From NCBI GenBank assembly GCA_009746045.1, contig RPFO01001898.1:64001-124000 (forward strand): a DNA stretch of 60,000 nt, in the 5' to 3' direction. This DNA comes from Mesostigma viride (lineage: Eukaryota; Streptophyta; Mesostigmatophyceae; Mesostigmatales; Mesostigmataceae). The stretch's first letter is position 1; every line of letters starts with the position of its first letter. Below the pieces are notes generated by a model, which worked only from the letters and a program-made list of their open reading frames with translations, did no database searches and had not been told where the DNA came from. Position numbers and translations under genes: made by a program. Of the stretch, positions 50,248-59,629 are shown in pieces.

Positions 50248-52317
50248 GTGGCTGTCTCTCCCCTGGCCCTGCAGTATAGCTTACTACCTGAGAATGTGGT
50301 GCAGGCCAGTCTTAGAAAGGCAGACAGGCTGTTTGCCCAGCTGAGACGTAAGGACAAGAACTGGAATGTGCTGAGGCCTCAGGTGGGGCTGAAGGTCAGG
50401 ATGTGGAAGGAACCATCTATTCCAGGCAAGCGGGGGAAGTGGCAGGATGGGGTTGTCACTCGTGTGGAGGAAGCTAACAGATCTTGCCTGGTGGCTTTGG
50501 AAAAGGATCCAAGGCACGTGTACAGGTTGTCCTGGGCTCATGTCAAGGAGAGAAGGCCACATGCAATCTGGCCTGCAGACGGGCCAGGCCCTCCCAGTTG
50601 GGTTGAGGAGCCAGGCCAGAGCCAGGCAGCAGCAGCTAACAATCCTCTGGTGGTGGATGATGGTCTGTCCCTACTGGAAGATGACGAGCAGGAGGCTGCT
50701 GAAGCAACTGTCACAAGGCCAGAGGGGACGGGGCAGCCACCTAAGGCCCGGGGGCCTCTCATGGCGGACGTCATCCGAGCACTCATGCGCAGCAAACATG
50801 ATCCCAAGGTATCCAAGCTCACGGGGTGGGGGTCGTGCTGGGCAGCTACAATGGAGGTAGATACCAACTCACAGGTGTCTGTCATCAGGGAAGAGGATGC
50901 TGTAGGCTTACAGATGTCCCATCCCAGTTGCCTTGCTGTGTCTGATTTCTCAGGAAAGGTGTCCATGAAGATCCTTGGGGAAGTGAGTGTGCCTATCTTA
51001 GGGGTGCCCACCACGTTCTGTGTGGTAGAGGGCTATCAGGGGCCTGCCATTCTGGGTCAGAATTTCTTGTGCATGCCAGGGGTTACTTTGACCTCTGATG
51101 AGTTGGCACTAGAAGGCAGGGGCAGCCTCCCCCTTGAAAGATATCACTATTCCCAGGGTCTTGCAGTGGCGGTAAAGGCTGTTAAGAGTCAGCCAGCTGA
51201 GGGTCCTCAAGGTCAGGAGCCCATAGCTGAGGACCTGTTGATAATCCCAACCACCTTTGATCCACGGCAGTTAGGGGTAAACAGGTACCAGATAGCTGCT
51301 CACAGTCCTATTCCCTGGCGCCAGCTAGTCGAGATGATGCAAAGCCCCAAGATGGCTAAGGCATGGACTCTTGGCTTTGTTGCTTCTGGGCATGAGTGGA
51401 TAGTTTCCAACTGTGCAGAGCCTGTGGATGAGCTGCCAGAAGTTCACCAGCTGCTCAGATTGATGTTTGTCCTCAAGCTCAAGGAGGTAGATGGTGTCCA
51501 GGTGCCACATGTCAGACCAGTTGTAACCGAGTATCATGGCACTGGCCAGTTGTTAGATGAGGAGCTCTATACTCCAGGGATGCTGCATGACACGTGGAGG
51601 ATTCTGCTGTGTATATTTCTGTCTTTTCTGGTCAAGGGTGTGCCCTATAGCTCTGTGCTGATTGATTTCAAGAGGGCTTTTCTCAAGGGTGACCAAGATC
51701 AGGCTAGGCAGACTTGGAGAGATATCCCTCCTTTCTTTGTGACTGTACCTGCTGTATGGAGAGCAGAGATAAAGGCCAGGTACCTGAGAATTCTGAAAGG
51801 GTTGGAAGGTCTCAGGTCCAGTCCCATTATCTGGAGAAAGAGCCTAGAGAAATTCTTGAAGAATACTTGTGGGTTTTCTGTGTCTCCAGTGGATCCCTGT
51901 TTGTTCCAAGGGTCCCACAATGGCCTTCCTGTCTTTGCCTCACTGCATGGTGATGACCTGCATCTTATAGGTCCACCAGACTGGGTTGAGGCTGTTTTGG
52001 CCAAGATCCAGAAGCGGTTTGAGCTGGGTAAGATACAGCACATGGTGGAGAATGAGCCTATGGTCTTCTGTGGCATGCAGGCTACGTTGTTCCAAGCCAA
52101 GGGCTCGTGGTTCATCAGGATGGAGGGTGGTAAGGACTACCCACAGCAGATTGTAGATGCATTGCAGGAGCCCATCACGCAGGCTAGGTGTGCTACCATC
52201 AGGGGCATGCTGGCATGGCTTGCAAGTATATGTGCCCCTGACCTGCTGGTTTTGAGTCGGCTCACTGATTCCCAGCTGGTTGAGGTGGGGCTGAGAGTGT
52301 GGTGCAGGCTGTCATGA
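50248..52317 (+). CDS. Cop4 integrase tail - retropepsin-like protease - reverse transcriptase
   Basis: A 689-residue open frame. It starts in the integrase C-terminal domain (GKRGKWQDGVVTRVEE). It then has a retropepsin-like domain: MEVDTNSQVSVI (Asp codon at 50860), VSVPILGVPTTFCVVEGY and GPAILGQNFL. RT follows with VLIDFKRAFLKGD (first Asp) and FASLHGDDLHLIGPP (HGDD at 51946-51957). This frame shows integrase tail, protease and RT fused in that order without any break. It therefore proves the domain order for the family. It ends by a shift near 52300, with RNase H in the next frame. Confidence 0.9.
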   Translation: MAVSPLALQYSLLPENVVQASLRKADRLFAQLRRKDKNWNVLRPQVGLKVRMWKEPSIPGKRGKWQDGVVTRVEEANRSCLVALEKDPRHVYRLSWAHVKERRPHAIWPADGPGPPSWVEEPGQSQAAAANNPLVVDDGLSLLEDDEQEAAEATVTRPEGTGQPPKARGPLMADVIRALMRSKHDPKVSKLTGWGSCWAATMEVDTNSQVSVIREEDAVGLQMSHPSCLAVSDFSGKVSMKILGEVSVPILGVPTTFCVVEGYQGPAILGQNFLCMPGVTLTSDELALEGRGSLPLERYHYSQGLAVAVKAVKSQPAEGPQGQEPIAEDLLIIPTTFDPRQLGVNRYQIAAHSPIPWRQLVEMMQSPKMAKAWTLGFVASGHEWIVSNCAEPVDELPEVHQLLRLMFVLKLKEVDGVQVPHVRPVVTEYHGTGQLLDEELYTPGMLHDTWRILLCIFLSFLVKGVPYSSVLIDFKRAFLKGDQDQARQTWRDIPPFFVTVPAVWRAEIKARYLRILKGLEGLRSSPIIWRKSLEKFLKNTCGFSVSPVDPCLFQGSHNGLPVFASLHGDDLHLIGPPDWVEAVLAKIQKRFELGKIQHMVENEPMVFCGMQATLFQAKGSWFIRMEGGKDYPQQIVDALQEPITQARCATIRGMLAWLASICAPDLLVLSRLTDSQLVEVGLRVWCRLS

Positions 52318-52853
52318 TGTCTCCCCCTCTCATACTGGGTCCTGTGGATTTGTACAAGCCCCTTGACATGATCCTTTATGTTGACAGTTCTATGGACAAT
52401 AGGAAGGTCACTGAAGTCAGGGGCAGGGCAGCAGCAGTAGTCACCCTGGAGCAAGATCACACCTCACTTGTTACCTGGTACAGTCGGTTGCAAAACAGGG
52501 TTACACCCAGCAGTGATATTGCTGAGTGCAGGGCAATCTGTGAAGGGCTGCATACTGCTCTTTACTTAAGGGAGCTATTCTACCAGCTATGTCAAGTGGC
52601 TTCCTGTAGGTTGCAGCTGCACACACTGGTGAGGACTGATAGCATGGCCATGGTGCAGTTTGTGCACAGGCAGTTAGCCAGGAGCAGGGACCTTGACTAC
52701 TTGTTGCTCAAGGAGATGTCCTACCTAGCTCACATTGAACATGTGCCTGGTGTGGATAACCCTGCAGATGCCCTCACCAAGCTGGAGGAGAAGGCGGAGC
52801 GGCAGTACCCCCTGCTCCGTGGGCTCATGGACCCCTTGCACGGGCGGCCATAG
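52299..52853 (+). CDS. Cop4 RNase H
   Basis: About 180 residues: YVDSSMDNRKVT (Asp), WYSRLQNRV, AECRAICEG (Glu), VRTDSMAMVQFV (Asp), NPADALTKLEEK. It is offset by one base from the RT frame near a G run at about 52287, probably a single indel. Clearly related to the Cop3 fragment at 18758. Confidence 0.9.
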   Translation: MVQAVMMSPPLILGPVDLYKPLDMILYVDSSMDNRKVTEVRGRAAAVVTLEQDHTSLVTWYSRLQNRVTPSSDIAECRAICEGLHTALYLRELFYQLCQVASCRLQLHTLVRTDSMAMVQFVHRQLARSRDLDYLLLKEMSYLAHIEHVPGVDNPADALTKLEEKAERQYPLLRGLMDPLHGRP

Positions 52854-53859
52854 AGACCAGGCCTTGCTTCAGCTTGGGTGTCCCCGGTGGGTTGTTTGAC
52901 CAAAGTGCCAAGTGGTGACTGGTGCTTGCTGGTTGACAACTGGTCCTTCAGGGTTAGGTACACCCTCCTGGACAGGAGTTGGTGTGGAATGTCACTCCTA
53001 CCAGCTGAGAATCATGCCTGGCCCTCCCCATGGGGTTCAGAAGAGTCACCAGGACTTAAGTCGACGCCTTTGGCCTCAAACAGTTAGGCCATGCAAGGGC
53101 CGGCAACCCGAATGCTGGTTCTTACAGGTTGCTGTACATATGTTTTCTAGTGCTTGTTTCCAACCTGTTGCTAATAAAGAACCTGGTTGTGTGACCATGT
53201 GACATGGTTGCCAGGGAGCCACATTCTGGGTTATATAATGCTTGAATAAAACATAATCATGTCATTCTCATGTCTGTTGTTCATGTATTTTGTTGTCTTG
53301 TGAGAAGTTCCAGGTCACCTATAAACCTGGAGGTTGGGGTGGGGTTCAATTCCCCAGCAGAGCCACAGCCTGGCATGAATGACTCCTGGGCTTAACACCC
53401 AGTGAAGACATGGGCTCCCCAAGGAGACAGCATTAATCTAGGTGCTACCTGGGTTCTTTGAGCAGAAGGGAAAGGTTGGCCAAGGCGGGCGCCATAAGAA
53501 CGGGCGCCTGTGATAACTGTGAAAGACCAGGAACTCACAATAGTACGTTCTTGGCATCCTGTAATCCCAGCCATTGAGCTAGGTAATGTACCTTGACATT
53601 AATCCAACACCAAGTTCCCAAGGAAAGGTTGGGAGCTGACCAAGGGGTCAGGGGATAACCTGGGGTGACCTCTGATTCACTGGCCAGCATACCTAAGCTG
53701 TTCCAAGGGCACATATGTTATGTTCCCAAAAGGAAGGCAGGAACCTGGGCCCTGACAGGTCTGATCAACCTCAAGGGACCAAGCGATCTGTGGCTGAGTG
53801 GGCACAAGCTAGGCTAGGTTGGTTCAAGCTGGTCCAGCTCCAAAAGAAGAAAGGGTTGG
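52854..53859 (+). other. Cop4 3' UTR
   Basis: About 1 kb non-coding. It contains AATAAA signals (about 53172 and 53244), a perfect tRNA T-arm-like hairpin (53335-53351) and a purine tract CAAAAGAAGAAAGGGTTGG just before the LTR (polypurine tract). Confidence 0.75.
53335..53351 (+). other. tRNA T-arm-like hairpin
   Basis: TGGGG-TTCAATT-CCCCA has a perfect 5-bp stem and a 7-nt loop matching the B-box consensus. An inverted pair CCAGGT...ACCTGG lies just upstream. No 5' acceptor strand exists, so this is not a tRNA gene. A similar hairpin occurs in the Cop3 3' UTR. Confidence 0.5.
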
Positions 53860-54508
53860 AGTTAGCATTTTGGGCAACCAATATGCTAAGTGGATGCAGT
53901 TTGGAAAGACCTTTCCAACGCCGTGCTGACCGCCTGAAACAGACAAGGGACAAGAAAGATATGAGGTCCCGAAGTCCTAGCCGTCCGCGGTCAGCGAGGG
54001 TGCAACCTTCTGGGGTAGTGGACAGGACACGTGGCAGGCCGTGCCTGCACAGGCTTAGCCTGATTATCACGTGACTGTGGTCCACGTAGACCAGGAGGGA
54101 CAGCAGCCTGCGACTGGTGGGGTACTGGAACTGGCACAAGGCTGCAAGGATACTAGGTCTTGCAGGCTTGTGACAGGTCCTGTACTTCCTAGGTTGCAGG
54201 TGGCTAGGTAAATCCAGTTCGTCCTGGCTCTGCAAGGATGCCAGTGGACGTTGAGGATTTGCTAGCAAGCCTGCAACATGCCTCGTCACACCGATGGGAA
54301 CAAGGAGCAACAAAGAGGCATATAGCTTGGTCATGGGGATGGCCAAGCTATCTCGGAAGCACGCGCTCTGGTTGCCCACTTGAACGTGGAAGTGACCAAC
54401 AAGGTGTGGCTTGGTGTTTGGGCTAAGGATTGCTGTCTCCAGCAATTGGCTCAAGCTTTGCGTGAAAGACCAAGAGCTCACACGCTCTGGGCTGGTTTTC
54501 GTCTAACT
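53860..54508 (+). repeat. Cop4 3' LTR
   Basis: 649 bp, matches 33267-33915 with one difference noticed (GCACGCGCTC versus GCACGCACTC). Confidence 0.93.
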
Positions 54509-54513
54509 AGAAC
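54509..54513. repeat. Target site duplication AGAAC of Cop4, right copy
   Basis: Left copy reads AGAAA (33262-33266). The foldback left arm predicts AGAAC-like sequence, so the left copy probably mutated. Confidence 0.75.
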
Positions 54514-54649
54514 CAGTTGCATGAAAAAAGCACAACCCATATAAAAATGTCATGGGACATTGTTTCTACCTAATTGGATCATCAAAATCAGCACATCCCT
54601 TTGAGTTATTAATTTTTGGGCCAAAAATACGCTTTTTTAGGCGGGGCGT
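54514..54649. repeat. Right arm of the foldback element, outer part
   Basis: Reverse complement of about 31995-32125. The arm is cut at 54649 by the gypsy LTR, so its true outer end lies beyond the window. Confidence 0.85.
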
Positions 54650-55221
54650 TGTTACGCCGCAAGCCTCTACCGCCACCTCTACCTCTACCTGTCCTAATTG
54701 TACCTAGACTAGTAAGGCCACCTCTAGTTAAACCCCTAGCGAAAGACGAACGAGACGATCCAGATCTCAATGCATTTACGTATGTGCTACTGTAATACGC
54801 CATAAGCCATTTACACAAACCCGTTTACTCCAGGAATAGAGGAAGGAAACACCACTACACTGCCGTGACCCAAGCCTATATGTGTTAATTCATTTAACAC
54901 ACGCCGAGTGCCCACACAAGGAGCGGAACGTGCATAAATGGTCACCAACGGTCCAGCAGGCTCGGGCCGACCTGGCCCTCGGCTTCAAAACCACAGAAAC
55001 ACAGGCAGGTGCACAGATGCACGCTGGTCCACTACATTCTACCAAAGGATGAGGACCACTAATAAAGTACGCGGCGCGGCGCCCAAAGGCACCCAATGTA
55101 CCACAGTACTGTTACGAGGACGGTAGTGTCCCGGTAGGAACTACACGTAGACCTAGGGACAACCGAGGCAAGAGACCTAATTTACGTCCGTAACTACAAC
55201 GAATTGTTACGCGACGTAACA
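54650..55221 (-). repeat. Gypsy 3' LTR
   Basis: 572 bp. In element orientation it begins TGTTACGTCGCG and ends GCGGCGTAACA, a TG...CA LTR with short inverted ends. It is preceded by a G-rich tract. The partner LTR is outside, so the boundary rests on ends, tract and the foldback arm junction. Confidence 0.8.
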
Positions 55222-55240
55222 CCTCCCCCCCCACAAAGGT
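55222..55240 (-). promoter_or_regulatory. Gypsy polypurine tract
   Basis: On the minus strand a run of eight or nine G with GGAGG lies immediately upstream of TGTTACG. Confidence 0.7.
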
Positions 55241-55591
55241 AGGGAGCCCTCTCCCTACGCACAGGGAGGAAACAAAGGGGTAGGAAACCTAATGTACCCA
55301 GCACACACCAACACAATCGGCAGGCCATCCAAGATACAAGGCACCAATAGTTCACACGGTCTCCACCACCACGCCGGGAGGTGTAGGGTTAGCCAGCACC
55401 AAGCCTGGTGGTAGGTTCCCCTAACTGCCTGGAACAAAGTCCTTGCCGGGGGGAAACGGCACTAGGCAGGACACACAGAGTAAACAAATCAGCACCAAGG
55501 ACCAAGAACGACCAGTCAACTGGCCAGAACGTGAGGGCGACTCTATATACCGGAGGGACAACACCCTCAGGTCGGGCCTAAGGCCCTCTAT
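55241..55591 (-). other. Gypsy 3' UTR
   Basis: About 350 bp between the extra ORF and the polypurine tract; no gene seen. Confidence 0.6.
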
Positions 55592-57916
55592 CTAATGGCC
55601 ATCCGTCTGGTAAGTACCACGGGAGGCCAGCAGGACATCCAGGTACGCCTGGTGGTGAGACACATCCTCAGCATTGTCGTGCCTATCTACAGTGAGGAAA
55701 ACATCGGCCCACACGCCGTCAGGAAAAAGACCCAGGAAGGCCCAGTAATACCTATGCTGCGTGAGAACGACCTGGCCCCGGGCCCAGTCCAGGAAACCAC
55801 AGGCAAAGAGGCGTAGGAAAGGCTCTACCGCGATCAGGCAGAGAGCCCGCAGGAGCAGGCGATGGTACCGGATCCGAGGGCGCATACCCGTCGGGAAAAA
55901 CAGATCTACCAGGGGCTCCACGTTGGACGGCCACAACCGGATATGCCGAATCTCACGGGAGCGCCACCGACGGGCGCACTGTCGCGACCCGAACGTCTCG
56001 AGGTAGTCGCTAGCCCGGGGAGGAGGATGACCCCGAGAGTCCAAACCCTGGCCCGGGATGGGCGCTGGACGACGGGCATCCCACTCTAGGATGGGCTGAA
56101 GGACCGTGCTGTACGTGGCACCCGGCACCGCAGGAAACTCTACCGTAAGGGCATCTGAGGCCATAATGCCCATAGGCGGAGGGTAAGCCCACTGGAACCC
56201 GCCGTAGGTGTCCAAGTCATTGTGGCGCCTAGCCCAGCGATACAGGACGCGCCGAACCAGGATCTCACCCTGGAACACCGGATCAGCTAAAATAACCATA
56301 TCGAAAGGAGGCCGATCAGTCTCAACTGGTAGGCCACGGTCCCGCGGCGCCCGACACACCTGGGAGAACCCGTAGGACATGGGCGAAATGGCAAGCTCGG
56401 CGGAGGCGCGCGGCAGGTCACACTGGCGGCAGGCGAGCGCAGACATACCGTACCCAAAGACAGGCGTGTCGCGCGACTCCGGAGTCGCATGCACCACAGA
56501 AGGAGCCCGATCCCGATCGCCCTCTGACAACTCCCGAAGGGAATCGGCAGCGCGGGTGGCGCGAGGGTCAGAGCCACTGGACCGAACAACCTCAGCCAAA
56601 GACCGCGGGGCCGAAGGGACAGGGCCGACGAAGGGGTAGGAACCGGCACAGACGCAGACGGCGCCGGTACAACAGGGGGCCGCGTCGGACCCGATGCCGC
56701 AGGGGGTCGCGACGGACCCGCCTCCGCAGCTGGCGCGCCGGTCTCTGGGGGCGGAGCACCACCAGGCCACATGTTGAAAATAGGGCCCGTGGGGACAGGC
56801 AATCCGGCATACGACTGGTTACCGTCTAAGCTCCAGTCAGGCACCGGGATCCTCTGCGGAGGACCGCCCTCCCAAAGCCTGGGAAGACCGCCCGGGTCGC
56901 TGAAGAAACCCCGCGAGGGCGGCGCTGACGTGGTGGGCGGCTCGGACGCGGCGGCGACGGGCGCGGCCGCTGGGACGGCGGACTCGCGCCGAGGCGCAGG
57001 TACGTCAGTAGCAGGCGCAGAGGTAGCCGAAGGCGTAGGAGCCGCAGCAACAGAGGGAACCGCAGCCGCCGAGGGCTCGCGCGACACAGACGGACCCGTA
57101 GACGTCGAGGCGACCGAAGGGGAAGGGGGCACAGCTGCGGCAGACACCCCACCTGGCGGGGCTGGAGCGTGCGCCTGGGCCGCCATGAAGGCCCCGAAGG
57201 CCGCCGTCAGAGACTGGATCTGCGCCTGCATCGCAGAAACTGTCGCCGAAAGAGGATCAGGCTCACGACCAGAGCCCAAAGGGGTAGGCTCCACCGATGC
57301 GCACAGGACCGACCTCGGTGAAGACGGGACAGGGGAAGGCGCCGACACTGAAGAGGAGGACGCCGCAGGGGAGGCCGAATACTCAGGAGTATACTGTGCC
57401 TCTACTGGCGCGTCCGTAGGAGTAGGGTCGCCCAATCCTACGCCCGCTGTCTGGTCTGCTATCTCCATGAACTCTACTGCCCGTAGAAGGTCGCAGGGGT
57501 TCTCATCTACTTCCGCGTCACCCTCGGCCGGAAGCCAGGGGAACACATCCCGTAGGCAGGCGCGGCCCACAGGGGTAGAAAGGTAGGAAAAAAACCCGGG
57601 GGCACTGGAGAACCGCAGCTATCTGTCCCAAGGCTGGACAGCGGGAGCCACATCCTAACAAACAGTGCCCGGCATCGTCGAACCCGTGCAAAACAAGCTG
57701 GGGCGGTTCATCAGGGGAGGGACCGTACCACGTGACCGTGAAGAGAGCAGCCCTGACTAAACTCGCATGTTGGGCCTGGAGGGCCGGCTGCACGATGCCA
57801 CCCGGAAAACTGGACCGTGACACCCAGCGGCCCGGAAGGGCCTCGAAGTACAGCTCAGGGTCCGGTAGGGGCGGGGACGGCAGCGGGCTCTCAGCCGGAG
57901 GGGTAGGCTCTGACAT
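55592..57916 (-). pseudogene. Gypsy extra ORF downstream of integrase, two frame breaks
   Basis: ATG 57916 lies 77 bp after the integrase stop. The protein (about 770 residues if the breaks are indels) has four parts. First comes a folded-looking N-terminal part (PELYFEALPGRWVSRSSFPG). A coiled-coil-like MQAQIQSLTAAFGAFMAAQA follows, then a long Ala/Pro/Ser-rich linker, then a C-terminal domain rich in Arg, Trp and Tyr (YLETFGSRQCARRWRSREIR). Frame changes lie near 57585 (a T7 run) and near 56640. No zinc knuckle, enzyme motif or signal peptide is seen. Either gag has moved 3' of pol or this is an accessory or env-position protein. Confidence 0.7.
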
Positions 57917-57992
57917 GACGGCTGCGGAGGGGAGGGGACAACCAACCACCCGTCGACAGCAGACATAACATAAGAGAGGAGAAGGTCTACAA

Positions 57993-59519
57993 CTAGAGCT
58001 TGTGCAGGGTTTTATATTCCTGCAGCAGGCGACTACACCCATCTAGCTCGCTCTCCGTATACCAGACCTTATCTACTTCACTACGAGCATACATCCACTT
58101 CACTTTGTACTGACGCTGGGTACCGCGGCCCTTTTTGATATCTCTGTGGGCCACGATGCTTTCTACTTCGTCTTCTACTTCCCCAGTGTCAGGGTTATGC
58201 TCTAAAGGGGCAGGCGCTAGCTCTCTACCAGCGAACGTACTAGGGTGGTACAGTTTCAACTGGCTTCTATGGAAGGTGTTTGAGTGTGTCTGCCAAGAGG
58301 TAGGGATATCGATTTTATATAAGAAATTTCCTACCCTAGACAACACATGGAAGGGTCCTAAGAAGGCGGGCCTAAGTTTGACCTTAAGTTCTGCTTCAAA
58401 CTTATGAGCAAAACGGCCAACACGGGGGCCTTCTACTAATACTAGATCTCCTATTTCTATCTCAGGTGCTCTTCTATCTAAGGAGGCACGCAACCTAGCA
58501 AGGTACTTAGACTGAGCTTTTTGGTACCCTGAGATCGCGTGGTCATGAGCAGTTTTCATTCTATCTAGTAAGGACTGTACACCTTCTACAGTATCTCGGG
58601 ACACATCATCCTTGTCCCGTAGAGGACTAGCTAAGAGAGAGGTAGGAGTAAGAGGCTGTCTACCAGTATCTAGGAAGAAGGGCGTATATCCATGCGCAGC
58701 TTGGGGACAGTTGTTGAGGGAGAACTCTACCAAACATAAATAATCCTCCCAATCACTTCCCGAGCCATTAACATAGTGCCTAAGCGCTTCTTCCACTACC
58801 CTATTAAGACGCTCTACTAAATGAGAGGAGGAGGAGTGGTAGGCAGTACCGTAGGTAACCTTGGTACCGATGGCAGCGAAAAACTGCTGCCAAAAATCTG
58901 AGGTAAATAACTTATCCTTATCACTAATAAACTGCCTACTCAAACCATGATATCTGTATACATTATTGAGGTATAGGCGTGCGCAATCACGTGCTGTGAG
59001 TTCTAAAGGACACGGCACGAGATGGCACATACGAGTAAAACGATCTATGAACACAAGGATCTGGGCATTGCCCCTATCATTCTTTCTAAAAGGTCCTACA
59101 AAATCCATCATGATAGAATCCCACGGCATGATGGGGTCAGGCAAGGTCCTAGGTTCTGCTATCTGTCCTACGTTATTGGGTTTCATCTCCTGGCAAGATT
59201 GACAAGTTCTAACATACTCATCTACATCCTTATAAAGGGAAGGCCAGTAATAAGAGCGGGCTACTAGGTCCCGTACCCGTTTACCACCCTGATGAGCAGC
59301 TAAGTCATGCAACTCAAAGAGCAAGGAGGAGCGACAGATAGGAGGGACATACAGGCGCCATTGAGGGGGAGAATCTGCTATCTGCACATATAAAAACCCA
59401 CCTACAAATTTACAAGGGTGCTTGCCTAATTGTTGGGGATGTGCAGCAATGGCAGCTAATGCTTCCGGCTCAGTGGCCGTAAATCTACTAATAAGACGTT
59501 CAAGATCAGAGGTAGGCAT
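57993..59519 (-). CDS. Gypsy integrase with C-terminal chromodomain
   Basis: 508 residues. The HHCC finger has His71, His76, Cys106 and Cys109. The DDE core has Asp139 (MMDFVGPF), Asp200 (FISDKDKLF) and Glu236 (HLVERLNRVV). A GPF/Y-like segment (FLGPFHVLSRVGN) follows, and a chromodomain at about 451-503 (VESIVAHRD, QYKVKWMY, SELDGCSRLLQEY). Chromodomains target integration to marked chromatin in chromoviruses. The frame is complete and all catalytic residues are present. A frame break near 59660 (C run) separates it from RNase H. Confidence 0.94.
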   Translation of the reverse strand: MPTSDLERLISRFTATEPEALAAIAAHPQQLGKHPCKFVGGFLYVQIADSPPQWRLYVPPICRSSLLFELHDLAAHQGGKRVRDLVARSYYWPSLYKDVDEYVRTCQSCQEMKPNNVGQIAEPRTLPDPIMPWDSIMMDFVGPFRKNDRGNAQILVFIDRFTRMCHLVPCPLELTARDCARLYLNNVYRYHGLSRQFISDKDKLFTSDFWQQFFAAIGTKVTYGTAYHSSSSHLVERLNRVVEEALRHYVNGSGSDWEDYLCLVEFSLNNCPQAAHGYTPFFLDTGRQPLTPTSLLASPLRDKDDVSRDTVEGVQSLLDRMKTAHDHAISGYQKAQSKYLARLRASLDRRAPEIEIGDLVLVEGPRVGRFAHKFEAELKVKLRPAFLGPFHVLSRVGNFLYKIDIPTSWQTHSNTFHRSQLKLYHPSTFAGRELAPAPLEHNPDTGEVEDEVESIVAHRDIKKGRGTQRQYKVKWMYARSEVDKVWYTESELDGCSRLLQEYKTLHKL

Positions 59520-59629
59520 CGCTACAGAGGTATCCAGAACAGGTTTAAAGAGATCTCCTACCGCCTTGCCAAAGAGAAGGGGAGGTCCTAGAGGGACTAT
59601 GTTTTCATAAGACTTTCCTGACCTAGTCG

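Larger units (their letters stand above)
33267..54508 (+). mobile_element. Cop4: copia-type LTR retrotransposon carrying a nested Cop5 array
   Basis: LTRs of 649 bp (33267-33915, 53860-54508) with one difference noticed. The target duplication is AGAAA/AGAAC (one mismatch), and the flanks restore the foldback arm. Order: ORF1, gag with CCHC knuckle, [Cop5 array], integrase, retropepsin-like, RT, RNase H. The LTRs begin AGTTAGC and end CTAACT. Pol has several single-base frame breaks despite almost identical LTRs. Confidence 0.94.

Noticed and set aside
53280-53370. tRNA gene around the perfect T-arm
   Set aside because: No 5' acceptor strand, D-arm or proper anticodon loop can be placed; only the 3' half resembles a tRNA.
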